NCBI GenBank assembly: GCA_022496805.1
Contig: CM040085.1
Location: 28,363,811 to 28,427,810 of the forward strand
Direction: 5' to 3'
Length of the DNA stretch: 64,000 nt
From: Pohlia nutans
Taxonomy: Eukaryota; Streptophyta; Bryopsida; Bryales; Mniaceae
Below the pieces are notes generated by a model. The model searched no databases. It saw only the letters and a program-made list of their open reading frames with translations, and was not told the DNA's origin. The position numbers were made by a program, and so were the translations under genes. This document shows, piece by piece, positions 45,101-64,000 of this stretch. The stretch's first letter is position 1; every line of letters begins with the position of its first letter.

Positions 45101-48100
45101 TGCTTATCATGACATTATTACAAAATGTTCACAACACAGAGAGGTACATACATAACTACGATATGTAGGATATACCAATGCCTTTAGAACATGATCTTAA
45201 TAATTATTTTACATCTTCTGATATATAGTTCTACTCTGTGGAACAGTGGTAGAAACGAAGCAGCTGGCTCTGGAAGTCACAGAGGCTCTTGTAGATATTA
45301 TTGGAGAAGCTTGGCTTTTGGGGCCTATGGTTGTTCCCGAAGATCTCCAGCCTGTTCCATTAGACAGGTATTTTTAGTATGTTTCCTTCCGGTTTTCATG
45401 TATTTATTAGAGACTTGTAAACTACTATCTTAAAATTCAGTTCTTTTTTTATACCAAATAAATTCTTATTTGGTATGGATAGCAGGTCATCTCCTGGCTT
45501 TTCATACAAGCTTTTAACTGTGACACAGCTTCTATTAATGTGCTTTACATTTTCGCTAAGAGAAACTAGTTTGCAAAAGCAGGTTCTTTATGCTGGTGGT
45601 AGAGACCGTGAGAATTGAGACTGCAGTTCTCTTGAATGAGGTTGCAAGGACAACATTTGATTCTGGAGGAGGTGAAACTGCTCCAGTTGCCGACTCTGCT
45701 GGCAAGCAGCAAGGATTGGCTACTTATCTCGCCCTCTTGGAACATGTCATTAATGTTGTAGTCGAGCAGCAAGGTACGTTGGGTTGCTAGGTGATGTTAG
45801 TGATGCCTATCTGGTCACATACACCTTGCTGAAGGTTGGTGTGTGAGATGATACCATCATCTGCATTTATACAGAATACAGAACACAGAAGCTTTTACGC
45901 AATTGATCATTCCATGTGCATATTCTATGTCCTTCGCACCTGGTGACTTCTTGATATTCACTGGAGTATATTGATGAGATTTTTCAGATGCATCAGGGAA
46001 GCTGAAGGAGTCAACATTGGAAAAAGCGGTCGCTGCCTTGAATGAAGTCTTGGGATTGGTCCTTGAGTTTCTCGAGGTCTCTCAGGTTGGCTCTTCATAA
46101 CCCGTGCTTTAATTATGTTCATGCAAATTCAGCTCATTTTGATTCACAGAAGCGGTGACTACAATTCAAACGTTTAACTTCTGTGAACCAAGTTGCTGGG
46201 ATAGTTGATAGATACAGTTTTAGGTGGCACACATATTTTTTTGTTCCGTTGTCATGTTATATCGCATTTATGTTATTTCAAATTGGAACGGTATCTTCTT
46301 ATCTGTTAGTTTTTTCTACTTTTGGGGTTGTGCAGGAAAACAATATCACTTCTGGAGATCTGCTTCTGGGCACTGTTCGGTTGGTGGGAAGGTTAGTAAC
46401 ATGCACCTTAGATATCTTCTAGGTTGTGTAGCCTGTCAAAAGGTTATCTTCATATTTGGTCAAGGCCACATTTTTGAAACATTCAGCTTCTGCGAAGTTC
46501 CTCTTGCTGTCATTAGCCACTCTTATATCAAGGGATTGGAATTGTGGCATCAGGTACTTGGCGGAAACTCCTCTTGCCCACCAAAATCGAGTGTATAAGT
46601 TGCTTGGCTTCTTGCTCTCTGTTACTAGAGAGGGACAAGATGGGTACGTGCACAACCCCTCATGAACGCTATAATTGGTTTGATGGAATTAATCTATGAG
46701 TCGGTTATTAGAAACAAAGCAGTACCAGATTTCTTCGAATTTTGTTTTGGATCTCTTGGAGAATTATTACCTTCCCATTTTATGTGCTGCATCTGACCAG
46801 TTGGATTTGCTCATGCATAATCAAACATGCATGTTATTCTTGTAAAACATAAAGAATACTTCTTTTGGCCGTCAGTTGAATGCATGAGAACAACCGATAG
46901 TGCCTTTCAATCTAGTGCTACGAAGGCTTCAATAACAAATGCTTCAATGGTCAAATATTGCATCGTTTACTTCTAATGGCACGACCCATTGTCATTATGG
47001 CGTGGTGAAAGTATGGCAGCTTGAAATATTCTTGTAATATTCCTACTGCCAATGTAACGGGAATGTTGATGAGCAACTCATGTTTATAGATTTTTAATAT
47101 TCCAGTTTGAATGCAGGTCTTCAGAAGCAGTCTGCTTCATGTTACCAGCCTTGTTACAGATTACCACCGAGCTTGATGGTTGCAAAGCTCTGGTCTACTC
47201 TGGAGGTCATAAGCAGGTCAGTTTCATATTTGCAATCAGTTTCTTTACGTGATGTTTCTTTTGAAATGTTCATTCCCAAGGTGCAGGTCACATTGTTTCG
47301 CTCATAAGCATGGGGATGAACCTCGTCACTGATTTTGGGTTAATCTACTGCTAAGATGTATAAGCTTTTTTTGGGCTTCCATGCCCTCACTAACATATTT
47401 AGCATTTTGCAATGATCTTCTCCAGTTAAAAGATGTCTACATGTTTCTTTAGATACGTTTATATGCACATTGTAGTTTGTTTTGAAGTCTATATTCCTCT
47501 CAATTGTTGTATACTTTTGCCACAGATTGTTCAGTTTGTACGTGTAGCAACAGAAACAGGAGGGCCGGAAGCTCGGGCTTCAATAGTTGATGCTTGTGAC
47601 ACGATTTTGAACCTTCTTATCAAGGTACTACCTTTTTTTTGCATCATTTTTGGGACATCCAGTTACATCACTCTTCACCTAATTAGTTATATACCGGTAG
47701 TCTATAAAATCCCACATGTATCCTTGGGGTTGAAAAAACAATCACCACTTATGGATGATATCATCTTTCTTTTTCATGAAAAATTCAAATTCCTATGTAT
47801 GGGTTGGCCTGCAGCAGAAGGATGGTTTAGGTGGTGCTATTAAGGTCACAGACTTCATTCATGCGTTGCCATATTTAGCCAACTGGGCAGGTTTGTGCCT
47901 TTTTTGTTTCATCTCTTTCACCTTGAATTGTGTTGTGTTGTTTCTTATATTTTTTGTAATTTGTAGCTTTTTTTTTGGCTTTACTTTAACTCTCTGGAAG
48001 GTGCTAAAAAGAATATCCATCTTCTCATCACTCATAACTTTGCATGAATTAGAAAGATGTATTTCATTGAATTGTATTGTTTTCATTTTTTGTTTTATAT

Positions 48101-49519
48101 ATGTTTGGTCTTTAACCCCTAACTGCCTAACCGACCATATTTGGACGATCCAAAATTTCAGAGTTACCAAAATTTTAGCAAACTTTAAACATCCATAAAC
48201 TTTTTAAAAATTACAATTTTTGAGCGTGACTTTTTTTCGCTTGTAGATATTGAAATTGATCAACCTCGTCAAAAAGAAAATTTGAAAAAAAGTATACTGA
48301 TTTTCCTCTGAAGCCCTTGAAGTGACAGTATCTCAAATTGTCACATTTTGAAAATCTGCCCGGAATGGAATCTTTAATAGAATCTTTAGGTTTGTTATCA
48401 AATAGATTAGCTCTAACATGAACAAGGTAACCACCATGTAAAACCAATGTTTTTGACCTATCATACCTGATTCCAAGTCAAAAGGACTCAACATGTATTT
48501 TTTATGGATTTTCAAAGATAATTCTTATAAATTATTTATTAAAATATTCATAGCATTTTTTCAAAATTTAACCGTCTTATTGTTGTGCTCTACATATATG
48601 TTTTAGGATTGTAACTCATAAGAGTTGTGTAAGATAGACACTATAACACATTTAGTTTCTTAAGAAAACTCTTGGGCACTTAGGGGTTAACTGGAAGTTT
48701 TGGTTGCCCTTGGGTAGTGCAAGAAAAGCAGGTGATGGAGTGTGCATTGGCGGCGAGTCTATGCACGATGATTCTTGGCTTGACCAATGAAAATGCTCTT
48801 GCACAGTACCCAGGGTTTGGGCCTGCTGGTCTGCATGCTGTTTTTGTATTGGTTTTGATGAACTTGGAGCGATGCCAAAGGGTGAGAATTCAATGTGATG
48901 TCTTAGTTGCAAAACAACAGGTTATTGTGAAATTGCAAGTTTTTTAGTCTTGGAGCCAACCAGAGTGCATCTGAAGCATTCCTTGTTACCGCAGCTCCTG
49001 GTACAAACTGTCATATTCTTGAAACTGAAGGTTACTTGAACTCTAATCTGGTGCAGGCAGAGAGATTAGAGGAACCTGCTGAAGAAGAAGATTTGTGGGA
49101 CATCACTGTTTCAGGTGCTTTTAACATGGAAATATGATTCAATCAAAGCAACATGATTCTTCTGCTACGTACTCTTAAATTTCTCTTTACGGAATTGATT
49201 CATATGCATTTGGATGCAGGATGGGCACAATGTATGCAGCGTTACCCTTCTTTTAAGAACATTATCAAAGGTTCAGCTTGGCTGCAACGTTTCTTGGGAA
49301 AGCGGTTAGACCTCTGTCTTTTTCCCATAGGGACTGAAATTCTATTGTTATTTCCTGGGATTCTTTATTCCTTCTGTTGCCATTAGGAAAGCATGCATGA
49401 TCTCTATGCTATTGCTGAATTTCAATTCTTTTTTGAACAGACCCATGACGGCAACAATGGAAGAGGTGACAACAAATCCATCGCTTCAGATGTTGCTGGC
49501 AAGCATTTTCGCCCCATGA
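42163..49519 (+). CDS. Neurochondrin family protein
   Basis: Exons: 42163-42322, 43473-43653, 43994-44130, 44417-44520, 44681-44776, 44960-45056, 45247-45367, 45583-45773, 45988-46085, 46336-46391, 46554-46643, 47116-47216, 47526-47624, 47815-47890, 48724-48881, 49057-49114, 49220-49304 and 49441-49519. All use GT..AG, and frame is kept at most junctions (the 45056/45247 boundary may be off by a few bases). The product is about 620 residues. It begins MDECLKLLQGANDEQRLVGL, a close match in style to plant neurochondrin proteins, and is mostly helical (armadillo-like), with LLRTGTGQAKGPSGE, ECLLAIGSASEKGR and TETGGPEARASIVDACD. The acidic segment EEPAEEEDLWDI is followed by GWAQCMQRYPSFK near the end. 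The family is cytoplasmic with poorly known function in plants. The start at 42163 begins the conserved N-terminus. The intron before the exon at 48724 contains a 579-bp element. Confidence 0.88.
48112..48690. mobile_element. TTAA-CCC element (piggyBac-type ends), 579 bp, in neurochondrin intron
   Basis: Left end TTAACCCCTAACTGCCTAA, right end GGGCACTTAGGGGTTAA. The left end is the same as the 31238 element for its first 18 bp and the length is within 2 bp. Its right end is only 33 bp from the next exon, leaving little room for a branch point and polypyrimidine tract of host origin. Confidence 0.75.
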
Positions 49520-52310
49520 GATGCATCTTCCCAGGTGGAGTGTTGACAGTGTAACGAGGAATCAAATTTTCCAGTTTCTGCTTACTACATTTTGTCTATG
49601 ATTTAACTAGGCACCGGAGACTTTGTGACACACTATACATAACCGTTCAAACATTTGCTCCTTATAGAGTTGTAAAGAAAGCAGTAGCAGTGCTGGAGTC
49701 CTGAGTAAGCTTCACGTTTTCAGGTCCATATGTTGTTCAAAGCACGTGATATAGATTTCACAGTTCAGGGAGTTTCCTGAATCGTTGTATACGCTTCTGT
49801 GGGATCGATGGATGGATTTTGAATGTCATTTGATGTATATACACATTGGTTGATCAAAATTCTTCATTACTGCCTCGGGCGATTTTTCTTTGATTTCGAT
49901 ACGATTTTCAAAGTCCAATCTCAACTGCCTCTGAGGGAATACATCCCATGCTCTTAATCTGGAGCGTACGATTACAGATCAGAGTAAAGAAACGTCATAC
50001 ACCGTGAAACACGTGATTCTTGAAAAAAATAAAATTGAAATGCAACATTACAGCCGAGAAATACCACAAAATACGAAAATGTCTACAGTTATATACGTAT
50101 TACCTGCATTTTCTTGTAAGTGCCCATCTTTAGAAGGTAGAATAGGACACTTGTCCTTTCTAACCATTGCCCTCGGTCCCAATTTGAGAAAATCGTCTGG
50201 GGAGCGACCATGGATACGTATTGCAACCTTCTTTCCATTCCAGAGGTACGTTGCTTTTCTACGGTGTGAAGTATCTACTCGTATTTGGGTGCCTTGTGCT
50301 AATCAGATTGCATTTTATTTATTTTTTTAATTTTGGAAGAGCCAATCATTACAGAGCGAGAGTTATTGTAAAAATTACTGTTTGAGTGACCACTTTAGGG
50401 CCCCGTCGGCACTAAAGAGTTAAAGCCAATTTGAATGTTTAACCGCTAAAGGACCAAGTGACCATTTTGTGGTCGCTGTCCTAATTGAAGCAAAACTCTG
50501 GTTTCTATGAATTCTTAAAGATAAACATGTTAGTTGGATTTAGCTCAAGGCAAGAGACGATTGAGGGCTGGACCTTAACCAATAGTAAGGTAGGAGCACA
50601 AAAACTAGAAATTTGGGAGATTGGAGGGAAAGGTGACCAACCGACTGACCAGGCCATCAATTTCAAACACAGTTTTGCCAAAAATTCCCCCATTCTTTAT
50701 ATACATTCTAATTGCAAGGTTCACCATAGTCAGCTCAAAACTTGATTATTCCTCACACTTGTATATTCATGAATTCTCAACTCGTACATCTTGGAATGTA
50801 GCAGAAGAAGGCCACGATTGTAAATATTTATTGTGGAAGATATGTCAGTGGAAAGCAGCCTTGACCAAAAATAAATTTTTGAGGACAACAACTACCCTAA
50901 ACCTTTGAGAATCCTACAATTGAAATCATGAAAATCATATCTATGTATCTATCTACTTAAGATATAATAGCTTCAAATCATGACTAATCCAAAACCACCA
51001 TTAATATCTATGATAAATGGATATTTTAGTGCATATTTGATACTAAAATGTCCCACGATTATAGATTATGGCAGTTAAGGTTCAATGGACTGGTTTTAAG
51101 TGGTTCCTTTTTTAATTTTAATTTTTAAATTTTAATTTATTTATTTCACAATAGTGTCAAAGAGAGTACAGTAAAGCAGGCCCGTAAATGAAGAGTCTAT
51201 TGGAGGAAGTACTACTAATTTTTCCCTTAGACCAAGTTCGCAAGTGCAAGAAAAATATTAGCTGCTAGAAGGAGGGATTGAATCTCCAACCTTGTGGTTA
51301 ATCCCTAAACGCCCTCATCCCTTTATAAATTTGGCAGTTGTTACTTCCACAACGGACAACAAGGTAACATGATCCACCAATGACTAAGGACAACATGGGC
51401 AACTAGAATGGTGGCACTGGTAGTTAAAGGCGAGTAGTTAGGGCAACACAGTTATAAGAGCCACAGTCAACTGGAGACGAATTCATTACCTTGTTCTTCA
51501 CAGTTAGGGACTTGTAGTCATGGACAACTTAGACAGCACGGTTGCCCAGCGAGGTGTTGAGTTATGTATGTATGTTGTCTTCCCTGTTGACTCAGTTAAT
51601 ACGGTGATACTCTTTTTTGCCACATGATCTCTGCTATGTTCAGTCTTCTTGTTACACATGTCATGAATACTTGTAATTCTCTCTACACTCCTTTCATATT
51701 CTAGTATCGTCGTCTTATTTCAAGTGAAGTTTAATCTTAGTTCAAACTATTTATCTTTTCTGTCTGAAACCAAGGCCTAGGGAAACTTGGTTGTCATCAC
51801 ATCTCTCCATGACCAGAGGTCCCATCTCCCATCTATAACTTTGGATATCTTGATCGCCTAAACTTTGGTTCCTCGTAATCCAAGCTTATTAAACGTTGGA
51901 TGTCTTGCTTTTTGTCCTACTACTTACTAAAAATAAGCCAACAAATACAATTCCAAGTCTACCATACATCACCAAGGTCCCAAGATGATCAAAACCTTCT
52001 TGAGGAATTCGCGTGGTTTCTTTTAACTGGAGTATTGTTTACCAAACTAAACTTTGTTGTCCCAAGAAACTCTTACCATTCTCCAAGCCCTAAGAACACC
52101 ATAATCGCCATTGTTTCCTTAGCAGCCTCCTCCAAATCTTGGTCAAATAAAGTATTATTACTAGGTAATACCTTACTTAGCACCCTAACGCACCCTGTCG
52201 TCCCAAGAAGTCCTTCCTATCTATGCAAATCCTAAAAATCTAGTCTAACTAAATCCCTATTCTTGATCCAAACTACCCATTGTATTTTCAACACCTTCCA
52301 TGCATGTGAA
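49520..52310. other. Neurochondrin 3' region and repeat-bearing spacer
   Basis: The first few hundred bases are the presumed 3' UTR. At 50385-50485, fragments related to the TTAA-CCC group appear: CACTAAAGAGTTAAAG, then TTTAACCGCTAAAGGACC with a CACAAAATGGTCAC-type palindrome in inverse. At 50587 a partial copy of the TA-flanked MITE family occurs. No gene was supported. Confidence 0.4.
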
Positions 52311-52319
52311 AAACCCAAC

Positions 52320-52765
52320 TAATAGGAATTTTGCAGTGATGCATCATAAAATGCAACCCAAAGGGATGTTTTGAACTTGATGTATGAATAAAAGTTGTAC
52401 GTTATGAATTGTAGATTCTATCCATATGGTTAGATTTGCGATTGCTATTACCAATATTTTTGTATAAATTTGAAACTTGAAATTGAAAATTCTTTTGTAA
52501 TTTGATTACGAATAAGATATCAACAATTCGTACATGAAATTTGTTGTGATTGATTGAAATGTAGTACTCTAACTGTAGTGATTTTTGGAGATTTTTTGGT
52601 TGCTTAATTTTATGAGTTGACCTTTTTAAAAGCACTTTTACACTGAATCTTCGAATTTTTGGGTGAATCAATACAACATGAAATGAGGCATAAAAATTTC
52701 ACAAATCATCCCCTTTCTAATCGGATCACACCCATAAAGCTAGCTTCCCATAAAATTTTGTAGTA
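52320..52765. repeat. Truncated, inverted copy of the 31238 element
   Basis: In reverse complement, blocks match the interior of 31238-31814 in the same order, including the AAGCTAGCTTCCCAT/ATGGGAAGTTAGCTT pair and the TTTCACAAATCATCCCC block. Neither TTAA end is present. Confidence 0.65.
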
Positions 52766-53028
52766 CTATAGTTGGGTTGCCAAAAATAATTCAAAAAATT
52801 AAAAACTAAAAGTTTGGAAACTATGAGGACCAAAAAACAAAAATAAAATAAAATATTTTTAGCTACATTTTGCTGTCTCTAAGCTATATTGGGCCATTTG
52901 GACCACTTTCAATCATTTTTTTTTCTCAAAAACGAAAACGAAGAAATTCATTTTTCAAGGAACAAATCTTATTTTTAAAAATTATTAAATATTCGTTCGT
53001 GTGATGACACTCAAAAACCCCTCTCTCA

Positions 53029-53100
53029 TGCGTCTGCCGGGAGTCGAACCCGGGTCCATTGCTTGGAAGGCAATTATCCTAACCGTTGGACTACAAACGC
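53029..53100 (-). tRNA. trnG-UCC: tRNA-Gly (anticodon UCC)
   Basis: Reading the minus strand: acceptor GCGTTTG pairs with CAGACGC (one T-G pair); D-arm GTCC...GGAT; anticodon stem ATTGC/GCAAT with loop CTTCCAA, so the anticodon is TCC; T-arm CCGGGTTCGACTCCCGG; discriminator base A. The 72-nt gene has no intron and no encoded CCA, as expected for a nuclear gene. A T run for Pol III termination was not clearly seen immediately downstream. It lies about 490 bp before the alcohol dehydrogenase start. Confidence 0.95.
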
Positions 53101-53588
53101 CACGTCACCTCGCCAATGATGTCTTTCAGCCATGCAAAATCTTAATAAAATGTAGATTTCTTCTTTGACTTGACTCCATCGTCGCTGTTACTATTCCTTT
53201 TCTTGCTTGCAAAATCTTCATAAGGTGTACATTTCTTCATTGCCTTGTCGTTGTCATTCACACTCTGCGTGACTGCTGCACATCATTCCATGAGTCACTT
53301 GACGCCATCGCCAGAAATTCTGTGATGCACAAAAGTCAACATGAAGCGTCCATGCTGTAGTCAACAAAGTCGGCAAAAGGGAGTCAACGAGCGACACAAA
53401 CAGTGAGCACAAACAGTCGAGTCAACGAGCTCATGGAGATCGATTTCTCGCATTGATATTCATGCCATCAATGCCATTGTGTTAGTTGCTCCTTCTCTTC
53501 CGCTGTTGTCGTTCTCCAGTGCGGAAGTAATTTTTTCTTGTGAGTAAAGAGCTCTAGAGCTCTACTGTAGGGTTTACAAGCGCTAGCT

Positions 53589-60775
<7,187 letters not shown>

Positions 60776-62440
60776 TTACTTGACATAATCCAACTTGCCA
60801 TAACTCCCATTTCTAATATGCAATAATTTTATTTTCTCAATTTATTGTGTTTCTACCTTCTTTTTCTTGGCACAGCTTTTTTTTTAGCTGGAGAAATATT
60901 GTCAGAAAGTAAAATTATTTTAGAAAGAGATAAATTTGGACCAAAAATAATTCCTTTATTGTCAAAATAACCATCCATGTTGACATGTTTTCATCCATTT
61001 GATCAAACTCTCATTCAATTATGATGACTTAATATGGAATTCTAGACGAAAGTGCTACAATGTTTGTTTCACTAGTGCCACGTGTTCGAAAATTGAATAA
61101 TTGCAGGAAAATCCTTGAATTGGCTGACGACTATTGTTGGTTTTGGATCAGATCTTTATTATCTTACATGCTTGTAAAATTAATTAAAATGTCACAATGA
61201 AAGCACCTCTGAGCGCTGTATATTTCTGCATGTTGGCCACTAAGGTTAACCTGATTATGGGTCAGTCTACATGTTGGTTTTGGGTGCATTGTCGGTTATG
61301 GGTGCTTCTACCTTACATCCACAAGTTGCATAGGAATCCTCACTCTGACTAAGTCACAAATAGATCACAAACAGCATATGTTGGTTGCAATCAATGCTAA
61401 TCATCCTAAGTAGTGAGCTATTTCAAAGGTCCAAGATAGAGACAACAATTGCCATGTTAGTAGGTTGATTTGCAAAGGTGGAGAAAGTACACGTGCATAT
61501 GTTGATTACATTGAACCCTTGTTTGAAGGTTATGCTTGCATTATTCTTTTATTTCGTCTATTCTATTTGCAAATCTGATTGAGGTTGCTCTAAGAACTCA
61601 CTCTTCTTTGTTAATGTTAGTGAAAAAGAAATACTTAAAAGCTTGCATGCATTATAGAAAGCATGCACATGACACTCCTTTGTAGAGAATTAATCACATT
61701 GAAATATATGAGAACGAAAATAACAAATTATTACTTGAAAGAAAAAGGTCCATGTTAAAAATAAAAGGCCTCTAGAAATTGTAATATTGTGAAGAGTGGA
61801 ACTGACCAAAGAATGTTATAAAAATATCCAATGTTTGTGTGAACGATAGAAATCTACGGCAGGCATTGATTTGAAGAAGATGAGTGGAGGATGAATTTTC
61901 CATCAAGTGTGGATGACAATATGTACTAGTTTATAACAAAACCAGTTGAGCCTACTCATTAGAGCATCCATGCTCTGGAAGGGTCTAACACATTGGAAAA
62001 CTGGATGAAAAATGTTGCAAGCCCTTCTAAATCTTACCTGTCAAACGACCTTTCAAATGTAAGTTTAGTTGAATATCTTCTACAATCTACTTTTGATTGG
62101 TACATGTACAATGCTATTTGGAAAACATTTTTGGTGCAGCCAAACTTTTTCTAGCAAATTTTTGCCAAATTCTAAAATGATTTTGGGAGAAGCTACTTAT
62201 ATACTAGAAAAAATGAGCAAAAAGGTGAATGAAATCGTTGAAGTCCTCAAAAAAAATTTAAAATCGCTAGCATTTGAATAAAAAATGCCTTTTATTAGAT
62301 AATGTTATGGATGAACATATATATATGTGGATGAACCTGTCCATTATTTCCCCTACCTGACTACATTCCAGGGTGCATGCTGCTCTACCAACGGAAAATA
62401 TATAAAAAAATTGGATGATTTGATATGCGAGGGTGCAGAA
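60776..62440. other. ADH 3' region and spacer
   Basis: Presumed 3' UTR, then AT-rich spacer. A partial copy of the TA-flanked MITE family lies at about 61260-61316. A 70-codon frame at 62069-62281 has no recognisable feature. Confidence 0.4.
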
Positions 62441-62442
62441 CT

Positions 62443-62857
62443 TTAACCCCTAAATGATAGAGGGAGTTAGGGCAAAACTAAAGGTTAATTCTGCAACTTT
62501 GATGAAGTTTGGTCCAAAAGAAAAAATGAGAAGCATGATATTTGGTATGATTGGTTAAAATTAAACAATCTATTCTAAAATTTTAAAAAGCAATTTTTTC
62601 AAAGGAGAGGATATCAATACTTTCTACAAATAGTAAATTTTATAACACTAGGACAATATTGAGGTCTTTGTCTTTGAAAATTTCTCCTCGATGGAGTTTA
62701 ACTCGAATTGACATGATTCAAATTGGGTTGGAAAGTAGACTTAATTTACTATTTCAAAATGCTTTTTTTTTAATATATAAATACATTTTTCATCTTGGGC
62801 AGCCCTTAAAAAAAAGGCACTGACCATAAAATGGTCATTCGGCCACATAGGGATTAA
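62443..62857. mobile_element. TTAA-CCC element (piggyBac-type ends), 415 bp, diverged
   Basis: Left end TTAACCCCTAAATG, right end CACATAGGGATTAA, with TGACCATAAAATGGTCA palindrome just inside the right end. The match between ends is imperfect, so the boundaries are less certain than for other members. Confidence 0.5.
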
Positions 62858-63459
62858 GTTGAAGGGATCTTCAAATATAGATATATAATTTTAGCGTGTC
62901 AGAGTACATGGGTGGAGATGCGAGCTCATCAATATGCTCACATGCTGAATTGTTGATCAAAGAGTTGCCGGACACTGAACCTACTGGCTTCTTATCCATC
63001 CACTCTAAAAGGATATTTGTTTTAAAAAATGTATATTTCAAGGCCAACCTACTTCGTGTAATTATAATATTCTTGAGCTACCTTGACTTGATCCCTAATT
63101 TTTCCACATAACTACTACAGAGATACCATTGTTCAATAGTAGAGATGATGCCTCTACAGTAGCATTGTAAATTACGTGTAGTTCAAGATTTTTGTGTAGA
63201 AAAGGGACTACAAAAAAGGTAGCTCAAGAAAGTTTATTTCTAAAGCTATTTCAAACCTTATTTCAAGAATTATTTGATATCTTTTAAAAGTAAAAATCAA
63301 GACCTATCCAAGCTAGTAAAAGTAATCATAACATTCTTGAGTTGCCTTGACTTCGTTCCTTTTCTACATTGCTATTAGAGGCATTGTTCTTCAATATTAG
63401 AGACAATGCCTGTATGTAAATTCCCCGACTTTGCTATAACAATATGTTTTGTATGGCAT

Positions 63460-63585
63460 TTTAGTGGGGAGAGTAGTCTTGCACCAATGGCCCTTTGTCC
63501 GATGGGCATTGACTCATTGTCATGACGAATGTACACTCTATTCACGCCGGCCTCAAAAGAGGACCGGAGTTTCTATCTATCCATC
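63460..63585. repeat. Retroposon-like repeat, copy 4 (5'-truncated)
   Basis: Lacks the first 15-20 bp of the other copies but matches from GGGGAGAGTAG onward. The hairpin is CCGGCCTCAAAAGAGGACCGG, so the stem is kept while the loop changes from GAAA to AAAA. The tail is TTTCTATCTATCC. Confidence 0.75.
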
Positions 63586-63667
63586 AATAGCATTTTAGGG
63601 ATAAATTGTTGCTCATGATCATCTGTTTGATTTGTGTTGCCATGCTGCACTGGGTTGAGTTCCACAG

Positions 63668-63772
63668 GAGCAATGGATGTTATGGAGATTTTGGGAGATG
63701 TCCCATACCGTTTGGTGGCTCATGGGATGACCCAGCCATACAAGAAGCCCAGAGTACGAGATGTGTTTCCTG
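63668..63772 (+). CDS. Possible exon of an unidentified gene
   Basis: Between an acceptor TCCACAG and a donor CCTG|GTATGT, one frame reads MDVMEILGDVPYRLVAHG and continues MTQPYKKPRVRDVFP, which looks coding rather than random. The next acceptor-like site (GTTGCAG at 63810) does not continue this frame without a stop, so the gene model is unresolved. It may be the edge of a gene extending past the window, or a fragment. Family not recognised. Confidence 0.3.
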
Positions 63773-64000
63773 GTATGTAATTCCACAAGTTGCAATCTTA
63801 ATTGTTGCAGGATGAATTGGACTGAAATCGCTGCTCGACGGAGTACGTTTGATAACTTTGAATCGAAAGCTCGATCTTGGCTTTGGATCTCTCTATCAGA
63901 TTGGGATGCCGCGTTGACTTGAGAAGCTACCGAATGAATGATACTGCGGCCTCGCACTGTTGCAAGGTCTTCAGTTACTTGAGCTGGAATTGGATACTAC

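Overview
The window is nuclear DNA of a land plant. It carries intron-rich genes with GT..AG introns for a RAD6-type ubiquitin-conjugating enzyme, a neurochondrin-family protein and a zinc alcohol dehydrogenase, a plant nuclear tRNA-Gly(UCC), and a dense, nested set of DNA transposons. The abundant AT-rich spacer, the long MITE-filled introns and the odd lineage-type gene families suggest a non-seed plant (bryophyte, lycophyte or fern). That placement is inference; no species marker is visible.

Layout. 1-2.4 kb: nested foldback repeats. 2.4-11.7 kb: a large minus-strand multi-exon pseudogene that fuses a ParB/sulfiredoxin-like domain to a degenerate beta-class amino-methyltransferase fold. 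It has three in-frame stops and is split by a complete 4.1-kb CACTA element (7048-11186, 3-bp duplication AGA). 11.97-16.3 kb: an extraordinary GC-rich array whose units are built almost wholly from perfect inverted repeats, followed by two simpler repeat arrays to 17.2 kb. 18-23.7 kb: a possible first exon, a small TIR element, an unknown 170-codon ORF and a broken MULE/FAR1-like transposase with a SWIM zinc finger. 25.6-28.4 kb: the RAD6/UBC2 gene. 28.4-33.4 kb: repeat-rich spacer. 33.4-34.4 kb: a single-exon HSL-type esterase on the minus strand, looking more bacterial or fungal than plant. 37.1-39.2 kb: a LINE fragment (RNase H end plus zinc knuckle) split by a 770-bp TIR element. 42.2-49.5 kb: the neurochondrin-family gene. 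53.03-53.10 kb: tRNA-Gly. 53.6-60.8 kb: alcohol dehydrogenase, with at least three MITEs in its introns. The last few kb hold repeats and one possible exon.

The intact genes are unrelated housekeeping or metabolic genes and do not form a pathway. The more interesting content is (1) the ParB-methyltransferase-like pseudogene, (2) the all-palindrome satellite, (3) a large set of short elements bounded by TTAA-CCC...GGG-TTAA, the arrangement of piggyBac elements, and (4) a four-copy retroposon-like repeat ending in a hairpin and a (TCTA)n tail. Exon boundaries were read by eye from splice signals and reading-frame continuity; no alignment or database search was run.
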